A stretch of 10,807 bases of DNA from an uncultured Aquimonas sp. GTDB taxonomy: Bacteria > Pseudomonadota > Gammaproteobacteria > Xanthomonadales > Xanthomonadaceae. The notes under the pieces were generated by a model. It saw only the letters and a list, made by a program, of their open reading frames with translations. It was not told the origin of the DNA and did no database searches. Position 1 is the stretch's first letter; each line of letters begins with the position of its first letter. Positions 1 to 7,929 of this stretch are shown here, in pieces. The translations under genes were made by a program, and so were the position numbers. The stretch covers positions 1-10,807 of the forward strand of contig CAMLOR010000097.1 in the NCBI GenBank assembly GCA_946481615.1. The letters are read 5' to 3'.

Positions 1-1
1 G

Positions 2-79
2 TCGCGGAAACTGAACGAGCAGCCTGCCCATCCATACGCAAGGCCCGTGCCGTCGACTCCGGTGCAGGGAAAGAATTGA
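2..79 (+). CDS. Possible C-terminal end of a rightward gene, cut by the window edge
   Basis: The second forward frame is open from the window edge to a TGA at 77-79 and would encode a 25-residue tail rich in proline and polar residues, ending in VQGKN. A GC-rich hairpin starts four bases after the stop, as expected at the end of a transcription unit. The leftward regulator gene ends at 254, so these would be convergent genes. Nothing in so short a tail identifies the product. The first forward frame is also open through this stretch and beyond, so assignment as coding rests only on the stop-hairpin arrangement and is weak. Confidence 0.3.
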   Translation, partial: SRKLNEQPAHPYARPVPSTPVQGKN

Positions 80-82
80 CCA

Positions 83-103
83 CCCCGCCGGCAGCGGGCG
101 GGG
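83..103. terminator. GC-rich hairpin, candidate terminator between convergent units
   Basis: CCCCGCC (83-89) pairs perfectly with GGCGGGG (97-103) around a seven-base loop. It begins four bases after the TGA at 77-79. The forward strand has no T-run after it. Read leftward, the stem is followed by a moderately T-rich stretch (tggtcaattcttt), so it could also stop transcripts coming from the regulator gene on the minus strand. The stem is seen directly; its function is inferred. Confidence 0.45.
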
Positions 104-119
104 CCGTTCAGGGTGAAGC

Positions 120-204
120 CGTCATTCCCGCGCAGGCGGGAGTCCAGCGACTTCGGGGCGCGCGAAGAGCCAAGTCACTGGTCCCCGCCTTCGCGGGGAC
201 GACG
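120..204. repeat. 85-bp inverted-repeat palindromic element, copy 1 (REP/MITE-like)
   Basis: The left end (from CGTCATTCCCGCGCAGGCGG) and the reverse complement of the right end (from CGTCGTCCCCGCGAAGGCGG) match over about 33 bp with a few mismatches and one gap, through a shared GACTT. Each end is itself a hairpin: TCCCGC-gcag-GCGGGA at 126-141 on the left, and TCCCCGC-cttc-GCGGGGA on the right. The centre is about 18 bp of GC-rich sequence. It lies between the 3' ends of two convergent transcription units, a usual place for such elements. A second copy lies at 9169-9250. No REP-associated transposase is present in the window. The structure is seen directly; membership of a dispersed family is inferred from resemblance to Lysobacterales repeats. 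Confidence 0.8.
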
Positions 205-253
205 TGATCGTGCGTGGGAACAGGCGAGCGCAGGCGACGCCCGCAAGCGCGAA

Positions 254-1261
254 TCAGTGGGCGCGCAGGCGGAAGCGTTCGCGGTAGTCGGCGGGCGTCA
301 GCGTGGTCGCCCGCTTGAACAGCTTGCGGAAGCTGGAAACATCCATATACCCGCAGCGCTCGACGATCTCCTCGAAACTCAGATGCGAGGTCTCGAGCAG
401 GGCCTTGGCGCGCTCCACGCGCTGGTGCTGGATGTATTCGAGCGCACTGCTGCCGTGCTCGTTGCGGAAATGCCGCAGCAGCGAGCGCTCGCTGGTGCCG
501 CAATGCTCCGCCAGCCGCGCCACGCTGATCTCGCGGTGCAGCTCGCGGTTGATGTAACCGTGCGCCCGTTCGGAGAGCGAACTGCGTGGCCGTTCGATCA
601 ACGCCTGACTCACGTACGGCGCCTGGCTCTGGCGGTCGGGATCGACCAGCAGCAGGCGCGCGGTCTGCTGCGACAGTTCCTTGCCGCCGGCTTCCTCGAT
701 CAGATTGAGCATCAACCCCTGCAGCGAGCAGGCGCCGCCGCTGGTGAGCACATCGCCTTCGTCCACCAGCATGGCGTCGGCTTCCAGCCGGATCGCCGGG
801 AAATGCTGGCGGAAAGCGGCGCTCAGCCACCAACTGGTGGTGGCGCGGCGGCCATCGAGCAGACCGCTGGCGGCGAGCAGGAAAGTGCCGCTGCAGGCCC
901 CGGCGATGCGCACGCCGCGCTGGTGCATGCGGCGCAGCAGATCGATCTCGGCCGTGCGCGATTCCATGTCGGCCAGCAGGCCGTGCGGACTGTCGTGCAT
1001 CACGCCGGGGATCAGCAGCACGTCGAGATCCTCCGGCACCGGCTGCAATCCGCCGAGCGCCAGCCCCGCCGACGTCGTGACGCTGGCTTCGCCGCGCGCG
1101 CCGAACACGAGGCTTTCCAGCCTGGGCGCGCGCTCGTTCAGGCGGATCTGCGCCAGCTTGCGCGCCACGCGCAATGAGTCGCTGGCCGAGGCCACGCTCG
1201 AGAGCATGCAGCCCTCGAGCGCGAGGATGCCCAGGCGCAGGCCGGCTTCAGTCTTCGACAT
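254..1261 (-). CDS. GlxA family transcriptional regulator (DJ-1/PfpI + AraC HTH)
   Basis: The 335-residue product is a DNA-binding regulator of the GlxA/FtrA type. Residues 8-200 form a DJ-1/PfpI-like domain, with LGILALEG at the first strand and a nucleophile-elbow motif GACSGTFLLA that places Cys123 where DJ-1 proteins carry their reactive cysteine. Residues 235-330 are a double AraC helix-turn-helix: ISVARLAEHCGTSERSLLRHF, then FEEIVERCGYMDVSSFRKLF and the TPADYRERFR signature. Length and order fit the family. In relatives the first domain is thought to sense a small metabolite without being an active amidase; the ligand cannot be read here. The ATG at 1259-1261 lies inside the end of the upstream gene, which stops at 1248, so translation is probably coupled. 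Its output may include its own unit, given the direct repeat at 1753-1785. Confidence 0.93.
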   Translation of the reverse strand: MSKTEAGLRLGILALEGCMLSSVASASDSLRVARKLAQIRLNERAPRLESLVFGARGEASVTTSAGLALGGLQPVPEDLDVLLIPGVMHDSPHGLLADMESRTAEIDLLRRMHQRGVRIAGACSGTFLLAASGLLDGRRATTSWWLSAAFRQHFPAIRLEADAMLVDEGDVLTSGGACSLQGLMLNLIEEAGGKELSQQTARLLLVDPDRQSQAPYVSQALIERPRSSLSERAHGYINRELHREISVARLAEHCGTSERSLLRHFRNEHGSSALEYIQHQRVERAKALLETSHLSFEEIVERCGYMDVSSFRKLFKRATTLTPADYRERFRLRAH

Positions 1262-1679
1262 AGATCGCGCCGGTGTTGTAGGTCAGCCAGTCGATCAGGC
1301 CCTGCGGTGCGGCCACGTACGGCTGGCCGTCGGACGGCTCGCCGCAGGCGCGCAGCGCCACCTGTTCGGGATGATCGGCCGGCAGCTGCGTGAAGGAGGG
1401 CGCGGCCAGCATCGGGCGGCCCTGGGCGTCGCTCGTCACCAGCCAGATGCCCGCCGGCAGATGGGCGCCGGCCTGGCAGCCGCGCTCGGCGGCGCTCACC
1501 GCCAGATCGATGCCGTCGCCCGGCAGCAGGCGCCAGGCCTGCGTGCGCTGGTTGAGCACCGCGGTGTACTGGCCGCCTTCGATGTAGACGGAAGGGACCG
1601 TTTCAGCCGGCACGTTGGCGGCCACGCCGAGGCTGAGGGCCAGGCTGGACACCGCGACGATGGTCCGAAGATTCCACAT
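1248..1679 (-). CDS. Small exported protein of unknown function, coupled to the GlxA-type regulator
   Basis: The 143-residue product begins MWNLRTIVAVSSLALSLGVA, a typical signal peptide, with likely cleavage after VPA near residue 25, so the mature protein would be periplasmic or secreted and about 118 residues long. It has two cysteines (in RGCQAG and RACGEP) that could form one disulfide, and no transmembrane segment after the signal. I do not recognise a family. The frame stays open 30 codons further upstream. The ATG at 1677-1679 was chosen because the signal peptide starts there and a GGAG lies ten bases before it. Its stop overlaps the start of the regulator gene by 14 bp, so the two form one unit and may share a stimulus. 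Confidence 0.75.
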   Translation of the reverse strand: MWNLRTIVAVSSLALSLGVAANVPAETVPSVYIEGGQYTAVLNQRTQAWRLLPGDGIDLAVSAAERGCQAGAHLPAGIWLVTSDAQGRPMLAAPSFTQLPADHPEQVALRACGEPSDGQPYVAAPQGLIDWLTYNTGAIYVED

Positions 1680-1731
1680 GACGCTTGCACTCCACACGAT
1701 GGGCGCTCGGCCCGGGGTGGACATAGCCTGA

Positions 1732-1753
1732 TCCTGTACCGCCCGGTACAGGA
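1732..1753. promoter_or_regulatory. 22-bp perfect dyad upstream of the exported-protein/GlxA unit
   Basis: TCCTGTACCG at 1732-1741 is perfectly complementary to CGGTACAGGA at 1744-1753, with only two bases between the arms. Read in the leftward direction it lies 53-74 bp before the start codon of the exported protein and just after a TACAAT box (1768-1773). It could be an operator placed downstream of the transcription start or a leader hairpin. It lacks a T-run and is not next to the CHAD stop, so it is unlikely to be that gene's terminator. The dyad is certain; its role is inferred. Confidence 0.6.
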
Positions 1754-1785
1754 GTGGCGGATTCGCCATTGTAGTGGCGAAATCG
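1753..1785 (-). promoter_or_regulatory. Candidate promoter with 20-bp-period direct repeat and a dyad over the -10 box
   Basis: On the minus strand TACAAT (1768-1773) matches five of six bases of the sigma-70 -10 box, but no good -35 box lies 16-18 bp before it, which would suit an activator-dependent promoter. The box sits in the loop of a dyad, TTCGCCA (1762-1768) and TGGCGAA (1775-1781). The forward strand also shows AGTGGCGGATTCG (1753-1765) and AGTGGCGAAATCG (1773-1785), identical at 11 of 13 positions and exactly 20 bp apart. Tandem half-sites about two helical turns apart are a known arrangement for AraC-family proteins, and this unit encodes one. The promoter and operator assignment is inferred. 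Confidence 0.45.
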
Positions 1786-1790
1786 GACAG

Positions 1791-1803
1791 GGCGGAATCC
1801 GCC
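1791..1803 (-). terminator. Short hairpin just after the CHAD gene
   Basis: GGCGGA (1791-1796) and TCCGCC (1798-1803) are perfectly complementary around a single base. The hairpin begins five bases after the CHAD stop codon in the leftward direction. The loop is too short for all six pairs to form and there is no U-run, so it would be at best a weak terminator. It may instead belong to the stack of dyads in front of the exported-protein/GlxA unit. Confidence 0.25.
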
Positions 1804-1808
1804 AGGAA

Positions 1809-2624
1809 TCAGTCGCCGTCGCCGGCCATCCGCGCCAGCGCGGCGTCATGCCGGCTGCACAGGCGCCGGCGCTGTTGCTCCAGATCGGTCACCAGCTCCC
1901 TCAGCGCGGGATCCTGGCGCGCCGCGAGGCGCGCGGTGGTGACGGCCATCCAAAGATCGCCCTCGTGGCCGCAGCGCTTGGCGAGCGACAGCAGCTGCGG
2001 CACCTCGGCGTCGTGTTCGTCGCGGCATTCGGCCGCGATGCGGCGCAGGTTGGCGTAGCGCCGGAGCTTGCGGCGAAGTTCGTGCCGCACCTGGCGGCCG
2101 TGTTCATGCAGGGCGTCGGCGATGCGGTGGTGCAGGCGCCTTTCGGCCTTGTGCAGCGCCCGCGCGAGCGCGTCTTCGTCGACCTCGTCGAACGGCCAGG
2201 ACTTCGCACGCTCGCGCAAGGCTGCCGCTTCGCTTCGCACGCGCTGCCAGAAAGCGGATTCGCGGCCGGTGCGGCTCCAGGTCTGCGCGTGGGCGGCGGC
2301 CTGCTGCGCCGCCAGCTGGCGAAGTTCCTTGCGCCACGAGGACCAGCGCCGCCGCGTGGCGAGCAGGCGGAAGGCTTCGGCCTTCGAGGCCGCGTCGCGC
2401 AGTGGACCGAGGCGGCGGCGCAGCGCCGCCATGCGCGCGTTCTCGCTGCGTCGCAGGTCGGCATGTGCGTCGGGAAAGGCCATCGCCGCCGCGCGCAGGC
2501 GCTGCAGCGTCTTGCGTGCCTTGTGCACGCTGCGGTCGCGGCCGCCCGCGGCGCGACCCAGTTCGGCGTCGAGTTCGTCCAGCTCGTGTCCGACGAGGCG
2601 GCGCAGCCGTTCACCGGGGTTCAT
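1809..2624 (-). CDS. Stand-alone CHAD domain protein
   Basis: The 271-residue product is an alpha-helical CHAD (conserved histidine alpha-helical) protein. The first half carries VHKARKTLQRLRA (33-45), matching the usual VHxxRVxxRRLR signature. The second half repeats the theme with ALHEHGRQVRHELRRKLRRYANLRRI around 171-196. The many exposed arginines, lysines and histidines fit the demonstrated role of CHAD domains in binding inorganic polyphosphate. There is no N-terminal CYTH domain, signal peptide or membrane segment, so it should act in the cytoplasm or on polyphosphate granules. The ATG at 2622-2624 was chosen because the CHAD fold begins there; the frame extends upstream to a GTG at 2705, but that extra stretch is proline/arginine-rich and unlike the family. 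It is transcribed divergently from the histidine kinase across a 267-bp gap. No functional link to its neighbours is evident. Confidence 0.88.
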   Translation of the reverse strand: MNPGERLRRLVGHELDELDAELGRAAGGRDRSVHKARKTLQRLRAAAMAFPDAHADLRRSENARMAALRRRLGPLRDAASKAEAFRLLATRRRWSSWRKELRQLAAQQAAAHAQTWSRTGRESAFWQRVRSEAAALRERAKSWPFDEVDEDALARALHKAERRLHHRIADALHEHGRQVRHELRRKLRRYANLRRIAAECRDEHDAEVPQLLSLAKRCGHEGDLWMAVTTARLAARQDPALRELVTDLEQQRRRLCSRHDAALARMAGDGD

Positions 2625-2891
2625 GGCATACCGCAGCGATCCCGGACGAGGCCGGGGAATGGGAATGCGGACATGGCCGTGACCGGCGCGCAGGCAGGAA
2701 AGCACCAGTATTGGACCGGTATGTGACAGTTTCCGCTACTGCGCCTGCCACCCCGGCCCATTGCAGTACGGGTGGCGTGGCTTCGGGATGCCCATCTGTT
2801 CAGTCCGCTGCACATCGGCCATGATGCGGATGAGGAAAGCTACGGCCGGATCACGGTCCGCCGCGGTTCCCATCGCGCAGTATCCAAAGCC
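2625..2891. other. Divergent intergenic region between the CHAD gene and the hybrid kinase
   Basis: This 267-bp gap must hold the start regions of two divergent genes. I see no convincing sigma-70 promoter in either direction and no riboswitch-like structure. The kinase frame is open from a GTG at 2772, so the second half could be coding if the kinase starts early, although the extra 40 residues show no domain. Confidence 0.4.
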
Positions 2892-4748
<1,857 letters not shown>

Positions 4749-4793
4749 TCCGGCCTCTGCCGGAGGTTGCCCGCCGCGCTATTGCGCGGGCGG
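4749..4793 (+). terminator. Two consecutive hairpins after the hybrid kinase
   Basis: Immediately after the TGA, TCCGGC (4749-4754) pairs perfectly with GCCGGA (4759-4764) around CTCT. A second, longer GC hairpin follows at about 4770-4793 (CCGCCGCGC, tatt loop, GCGCGGGCGG) with one bulged G. Neither is followed by a T-run, so these would be weak or factor-assisted stops, but position and stem strength suggest they end the kinase transcript. The remaining sequence up to 4922 shows no other feature except the ribosome binding site of the next gene. Confidence 0.45.
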
Positions 4794-4922
4794 CGACGAC
4801 GATCGCGCCAGGTCGAACTCCCGGCTGTCACGCCGCGGCCCCCGATGTCGCGCACGCGCGAATGCATGTCGGATTTCCACGGACCGCTGCGTGGGGGGAG
4901 AGCCCAACCACGAGGAAGCGCC

Positions 4923-5705
4923 ATGTCCGCACGCCGTTCCCTTCCGCTCGCCTTGTCCGCACTGATCCTTGCCGCGCCGGTCGCCGTCGCCCGGCAAGCC
5001 GGGCCCGGCGTCTCCGCCGATGTGCCTTCGCCGCGCACCGCCACCGTGTCCGCCAAGGCGGGCCCGACCGATGCCGAGGTCGGCGATGCCGACAGCTTCG
5101 CGCGCCCGGTGAAATGGCTGGGGGTGGCCGACATGCGCGTGACCCTGACCGGCGATTGCACGGGCAGCGACCCGGAGGAAGGGTGCCAGGTGCTGGCGCC
5201 TGCGCCGGCCGTGACGAGTTTCGAATTCGAGGATCTCGGCCATATCGCGTTGCCGGAGAAGGCAGCGCATTCGCTGCTGTGCCATTGGTTTTCGCCGGTG
5301 CTCGACGTGGGCTGGAGCAACCCCACGGCGGCGCCGGTGGTGGCGCAGCTCGACTACTTTCCGACGCTCACCGTGGAGAACCCCGTGCTCGACACGCCGG
5401 GGCTCATCGACGCCAGCACTGGCCTGCCGTTCGGTGGCCGCCTCACCACCAGCATGACGGCGTCCGAGCGTCTCGCGATGCCGCTGCCGCCGGGGACGGC
5501 ACTGGACGAACGCATGCGCGACTCCGCCGTCTGCATCGCCGGATTCCTGACCCGCAAATCGCTGGTCGAGTTCTACGGCCTGAGCGACGCCCAGGCCCGC
5601 GAGTTCTTCAAGCGTCCGACCACGGTGCGGCTCAACATCCGCGGCAGTGCGCAATACGTGGGGTTCGCCTCGCTCTACTTCGGACTGCGCATCGTGGGCG
5701 ACTGA
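4923..5705 (+). CDS. Exported protein of unknown function with four cysteines
   Basis: The 260-residue product starts MSARRSLPLALSALILAAPV, a clear signal peptide with likely cleavage after AVA at residue 23, so it is probably periplasmic or secreted. The mature part has four cysteines (79, 88, 120, 204), the first two closely spaced in CTGSDPEEGC, which would permit two disulfides. The rest looks like a beta-rich globular protein ending in a strand-like GSAQYVGFASLYFGLRIVGD segment. I recognise no family, catalytic motif or lipobox. The frame is open further upstream, but GAGGAA seven to eight bases before the ATG at 4923 and the signal peptide fix the start. It stands alone: the kinase ends 174 bp upstream behind hairpins, and the next gene is convergent with only 18 bp between stops. 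Confidence 0.8.
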   Translation: MSARRSLPLALSALILAAPVAVARQAGPGVSADVPSPRTATVSAKAGPTDAEVGDADSFARPVKWLGVADMRVTLTGDCTGSDPEEGCQVLAPAPAVTSFEFEDLGHIALPEKAAHSLLCHWFSPVLDVGWSNPTAAPVVAQLDYFPTLTVENPVLDTPGLIDASTGLPFGGRLTTSMTASERLAMPLPPGTALDERMRDSAVCIAGFLTRKSLVEFYGLSDAQAREFFKRPTTVRLNIRGSAQYVGFASLYFGLRIVGD

Positions 5706-5710
5706 CGCCC

Positions 5711-5724
5711 GCGCCACGCGGCGC
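5711..5724. terminator. Small hairpin between two convergent genes
   Basis: GCGCC (5711-5715) pairs with GGCGC (5720-5724) around ACGC in the 18-bp space between the convergent stop codons. A second short pair, GGGCG (5696-5700) and CGCCC (5706-5710), straddles the upstream stop. Neither has a T-run. The position suits a shared end for both transcripts, but the stems are short and such pairs arise readily in sequence this GC-rich. Confidence 0.25.
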
Positions 5725-6224
5725 TATTCGCTGGCGGGCGCGTGTGCGTAGCTGAAGACGCGCGCCAGTCGCCAGCCGTCCGGGGTGAGCTTCCACAGAT
5801 TCGCGAACTTCGCGCGGCCCGCCAGTTTCTGCGGGCCCTCGCCCTGGCGTTCGTAGAACAGGTGCTCGCCGGTGTGCAGGGCGCCGTAGCCGGGAACGGG
5901 ATCCACCGCGAGCGTGCCTTCGACCGGCTTGCGGCGCGAGCGCCAGGCGTCGGGCTTCTTGCGCTCCTCGCAGTTGCGTACGTAGTCGGCGACGAACTTG
6001 TCGGCGCCGAGCGCGACGCCGCCCTTGTCGTGGTAGAACTCGAGATCCTCGGCGAGAAGGGCGCGCATCTTTTCCGGCGCGCATTGTTCGAACAGCACGT
6101 CGAAAAGTTCCAGATCGCGCGCGGCGATCTGTTCGCGCATCGCGGTGGCATCGGGCAGCACGACCGCGTCGTCGGCGAAGGCGGGAGCGGCGGCGAGGAC
6201 AAGCAGTAGCGGGACGGAACGCAT
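5724..6224 (-). CDS. Exported NTF2-like (SnoaL/DUF4440-type) protein
   Basis: The 166-residue product begins MRSVPLLLVLAAAPAFADDA, a signal peptide probably cleaved after AFA, so the mature domain of about 149 residues acts outside the cytoplasm. The rest fits the NTF2-like fold of the DUF4440/SnoaL group: an N-terminal helix with RDLELFDVLFEQC, then MRALLAEDLEFYHDKGGVALGADKF, typical of these cone-shaped proteins, and late strands carrying KFANLWKLTPDGWRLARVFSY, matching the common W-x-hydrophobic-x-R-V-x-S-Y ending. Members include small enzymes and binding proteins, so no reaction can be assigned. AGGGAG lies about eight bases before the ATG and fixes the start. The YwqK-like gene lies 89 bp upstream on the same strand and may be co-transcribed. 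Confidence 0.85.
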   Translation of the reverse strand: MRSVPLLLVLAAAPAFADDAVVLPDATAMREQIAARDLELFDVLFEQCAPEKMRALLAEDLEFYHDKGGVALGADKFVADYVRNCEERKKPDAWRSRRKPVEGTLAVDPVPGYGALHTGEHLFYERQGEGPQKLAGRAKFANLWKLTPDGWRLARVFSYAHAPASE

Positions 6225-6313
6225 GGCTTTCTCCCTGGCGGTGGGTTGCGAGAAGCCTCGGATGCGCGATTCGTGACCGGGGTTTAAGCCTCGCCTCCCT
6301 TGCGGGCAAGACG

Positions 6314-7309
6314 CTATTTGCGCGAGCCGTCCGGGTAGAAGGACTCGTCGGCGGCGATACTGCCATCGGGCGCGTACCGGCGGCGCCGTTCGAGGTGGGC
6401 TTCGGCGGCGAAGTCCTCGACCTGTTCGAGGCGGCCCTGTTTGTCGAACGCGCTGCGGCTAACCAGCCTGCGTCCGCTGGAGATTTCCACCGTGGCCTGG
6501 GTCCCATCGTCGCGCCAGGTCGTGATCTGGATACGGCCGTCGCGCTCTTTCGGTTCGCGGGTGGTGTGGGATTTCAGCTGCCCGTTCATGTACCACTCGC
6601 GCTCCTCGACATGCCAGCCGTCGACGACGCGCAGCTCGCTCGCCGGCTTGCCGTTCGGGTGGAAGCTGCGGCGCACTTCGGCGCCGTCTTGCAGGGCGCT
6701 GGTGGCCGAGGTCGCGCCGCTGGCGTCGATGTCTTCCTGCGCCAGCAGCTTGCCGTCGCGATAGGTGACGCGCAGCGCGCGGCCGCCGTTGAGGTGCAGC
6801 GTGGTCGTCGCTTCGCCGTCGAAGCCGCAGGGTTGGCGATCCTCCGGCAATAGCGTGCGCGCCGCGCAGGTCAGCCACTTGAGCTGTCCTTCGGCGTCGT
6901 ATTCGAGCACCGCGCCTTCCGAATGCGAGATGCGCGAAGGCTTGCCGTTCCGGTGGAAGGCGCGGTACTCGCCGACGAGATCGCCGTCCTCGTAGCTGCC
7001 CCTGGACTTCAGAGTGCCGTCCGGCCAGAACTCCTTGGCCTCGCCGTGCGTGTTGCGGTTGGCGTTGGTGGTGCGCTCGCTCCAGCCGCCGTCGAAGCCC
7101 TTGCGGCGCTCGTAGCCGAACAACTCGCCGTCGCGCACTTCCTGCTCGCTGGTCAGTTCGCCGGCTTCGTCGTAGCACAGGATGCGGCCGGATTTGCCGG
7201 CGTAGGTGCTGCCGTTGTCGGTGTTGATGGATTCGCCGTCGAGCCGGCAATCACGGGCGGCGGCGGGCAGGGACAGCAGGAGCAGCGGCATCAGAAGGGC
7301 GGCGCGCAC
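6314..7309 (-). CDS. Exported YwqK/MORN-like repeat protein
   Basis: The 331-residue product has a signal peptide (MRAALLMPLLLLSLPAAA, cleavage near residue 18-19) followed by irregular tandem repeats of about 20-25 residues of the YwqK/MORN_2 type. Typical units are EFWPDGTLKSRGSYEDGDLV (93-112), AFHRNGKPSRISHSEG, SFHPNGKPASELRVVDG (215-231), EWYMNGQLKSHTT, and RYAPDGSIAADESFYPDG near the end. The repeat core is aromatic/x/(P)-(D/N)-G-x-(L/K), forming beta hairpins. Homologues are often annotated as 'toxin-antitoxin system YwqK family antitoxin', but no toxin gene is adjacent and an exported form is hard to reconcile with a cytoplasmic antitoxin role. I therefore read it as a periplasmic or surface repeat protein. 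Cysteines 21, 45, 148 and 161 could form disulfides. It starts at GTG (7307-7309), supported by GGAG eight bases upstream; an ATG six codons in (7291) is the alternative. Confidence 0.88.
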   Translation of the reverse strand: MRAALLMPLLLLSLPAAARDCRLDGESINTDNGSTYAGKSGRILCYDEAGELTSEQEVRDGELFGYERRKGFDGGWSERTTNANRNTHGEAKEFWPDGTLKSRGSYEDGDLVGEYRAFHRNGKPSRISHSEGAVLEYDAEGQLKWLTCAARTLLPEDRQPCGFDGEATTTLHLNGGRALRVTYRDGKLLAQEDIDASGATSATSALQDGAEVRRSFHPNGKPASELRVVDGWHVEEREWYMNGQLKSHTTREPKERDGRIQITTWRDDGTQATVEISSGRRLVSRSAFDKQGRLEQVEDFAAEAHLERRRRYAPDGSIAADESFYPDGSRK

Positions 7310-7392
7310 GGTAGTTCTCCGGAGGGGTTGCAGGAAGAAACGCGAAACCGCGCCCGACCAGCCACAATGGCGCTTTGCCCCGGAGACCGCGC
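7310..7392. other. Divergent start region of the YwqK-like gene and the GNAT cluster
   Basis: This 83-bp gap separates two divergent genes and holds both ribosome binding sites: GGAG before the leftward GTG and GGAG (7382-7385) before the rightward ATG. CACAAT at 7363-7368 resembles a rightward -10 box, but no -35 box stands at the right distance, so I do not call a promoter. Confidence 0.35.
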
Positions 7393-7920
7393 ATGCCCGT
7401 GCTCGAAACCGAACGCCTGATCCTGCGGCCGCCGCAGCTCGAAGACCTCGACCGCTGGGCCGAATTCGCCGCGGACGCCGAAGCCACCCGCTTCCTCGGC
7501 GGGCCGATGACGCGCTCCAACGCCTGGCGCGCCATGATGTCGATGGCCGGTTCCTGGGCCTTGAACGGCTACGCCATGTTCTCGGTGATCGAAAAATCCA
7601 GCGGACGCTGGATCGGCCGGCTCGGACCGTGGGTGCCCGATGGCTGGCCCGGCACAGAGGTGGGCTGGAGCCTGCATCGCGACGCCTGGGGCAAGGGCTA
7701 CGCCACCGAAGGCGCGCGCGCCGCGATGGACTTCGCCTTCGGGGAACTCGGCTGGGACGACGTCATCCACTGCATCGATCCGGACAACCTGCCCTCGCAG
7801 AAGGTGGCGAAGGCGCTGGGATCGACCTTGCGCGGGCCGGGCAAGATGCCGGCGCCGCTCGACACGCTGCCCTGCGAACTCTGGGGCCAGACGCGCGCGC
7901 AGTGGCGGGCGCGCCGCTAA
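7393..7920 (+). CDS. GNAT family N-acetyltransferase (RimJ/RimL-like)
   Basis: The 175-residue product transfers an acyl group, usually acetyl from acetyl-CoA, to an amine. It opens with the RimJ/RimL-type ETERLILRPPQLEDLDRWAEF. The CoA-binding motif A is at 91-108 (GWSLHRDAWGKGYATEGA), and motif B at 126-143 (HCIDPDNLPSQKVAKALG) contains the Asn-x-x-Ser that precedes the last helix. Length and domain order are ordinary. The substrate cannot be told; RimJ/RimL-like members acetylate protein N-termini, amino groups of small metabolites or antibiotics. The frame is open from a TTG at 7375, but the ATG at 7393 has GGAG seven bases upstream and begins exactly at the family's usual start. It ends nine bases before the acyl-CoA dehydrogenase gene, suggesting one transcript, although its link to acyl-CoA metabolism is uncertain. 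Confidence 0.9.
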   Translation: MPVLETERLILRPPQLEDLDRWAEFAADAEATRFLGGPMTRSNAWRAMMSMAGSWALNGYAMFSVIEKSSGRWIGRLGPWVPDGWPGTEVGWSLHRDAWGKGYATEGARAAMDFAFGELGWDDVIHCIDPDNLPSQKVAKALGSTLRGPGKMPAPLDTLPCELWGQTRAQWRARR

Positions 7921-7929
7921 CATCGCCGC

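Noticed and set aside
120..204. CRISPR repeat or insertion sequence end
   Set aside because: There is only one copy here with a distant relative at 9169. There are no regularly spaced repeats and no transposase, so a REP/MITE-like element explains it better.
681..2726. Open frame of 681 codons on the plus strand across the GlxA, exported-protein and CHAD genes
   Set aside because: It spans three well-supported leftward genes and their intergenic regulatory dyads, with shadow-like composition.
6314..7309. Antitoxin of a toxin-antitoxin system
   Set aside because: The label exists for YwqK homologues, but this protein is exported, is much longer than an antitoxin, and has no adjacent toxin gene.
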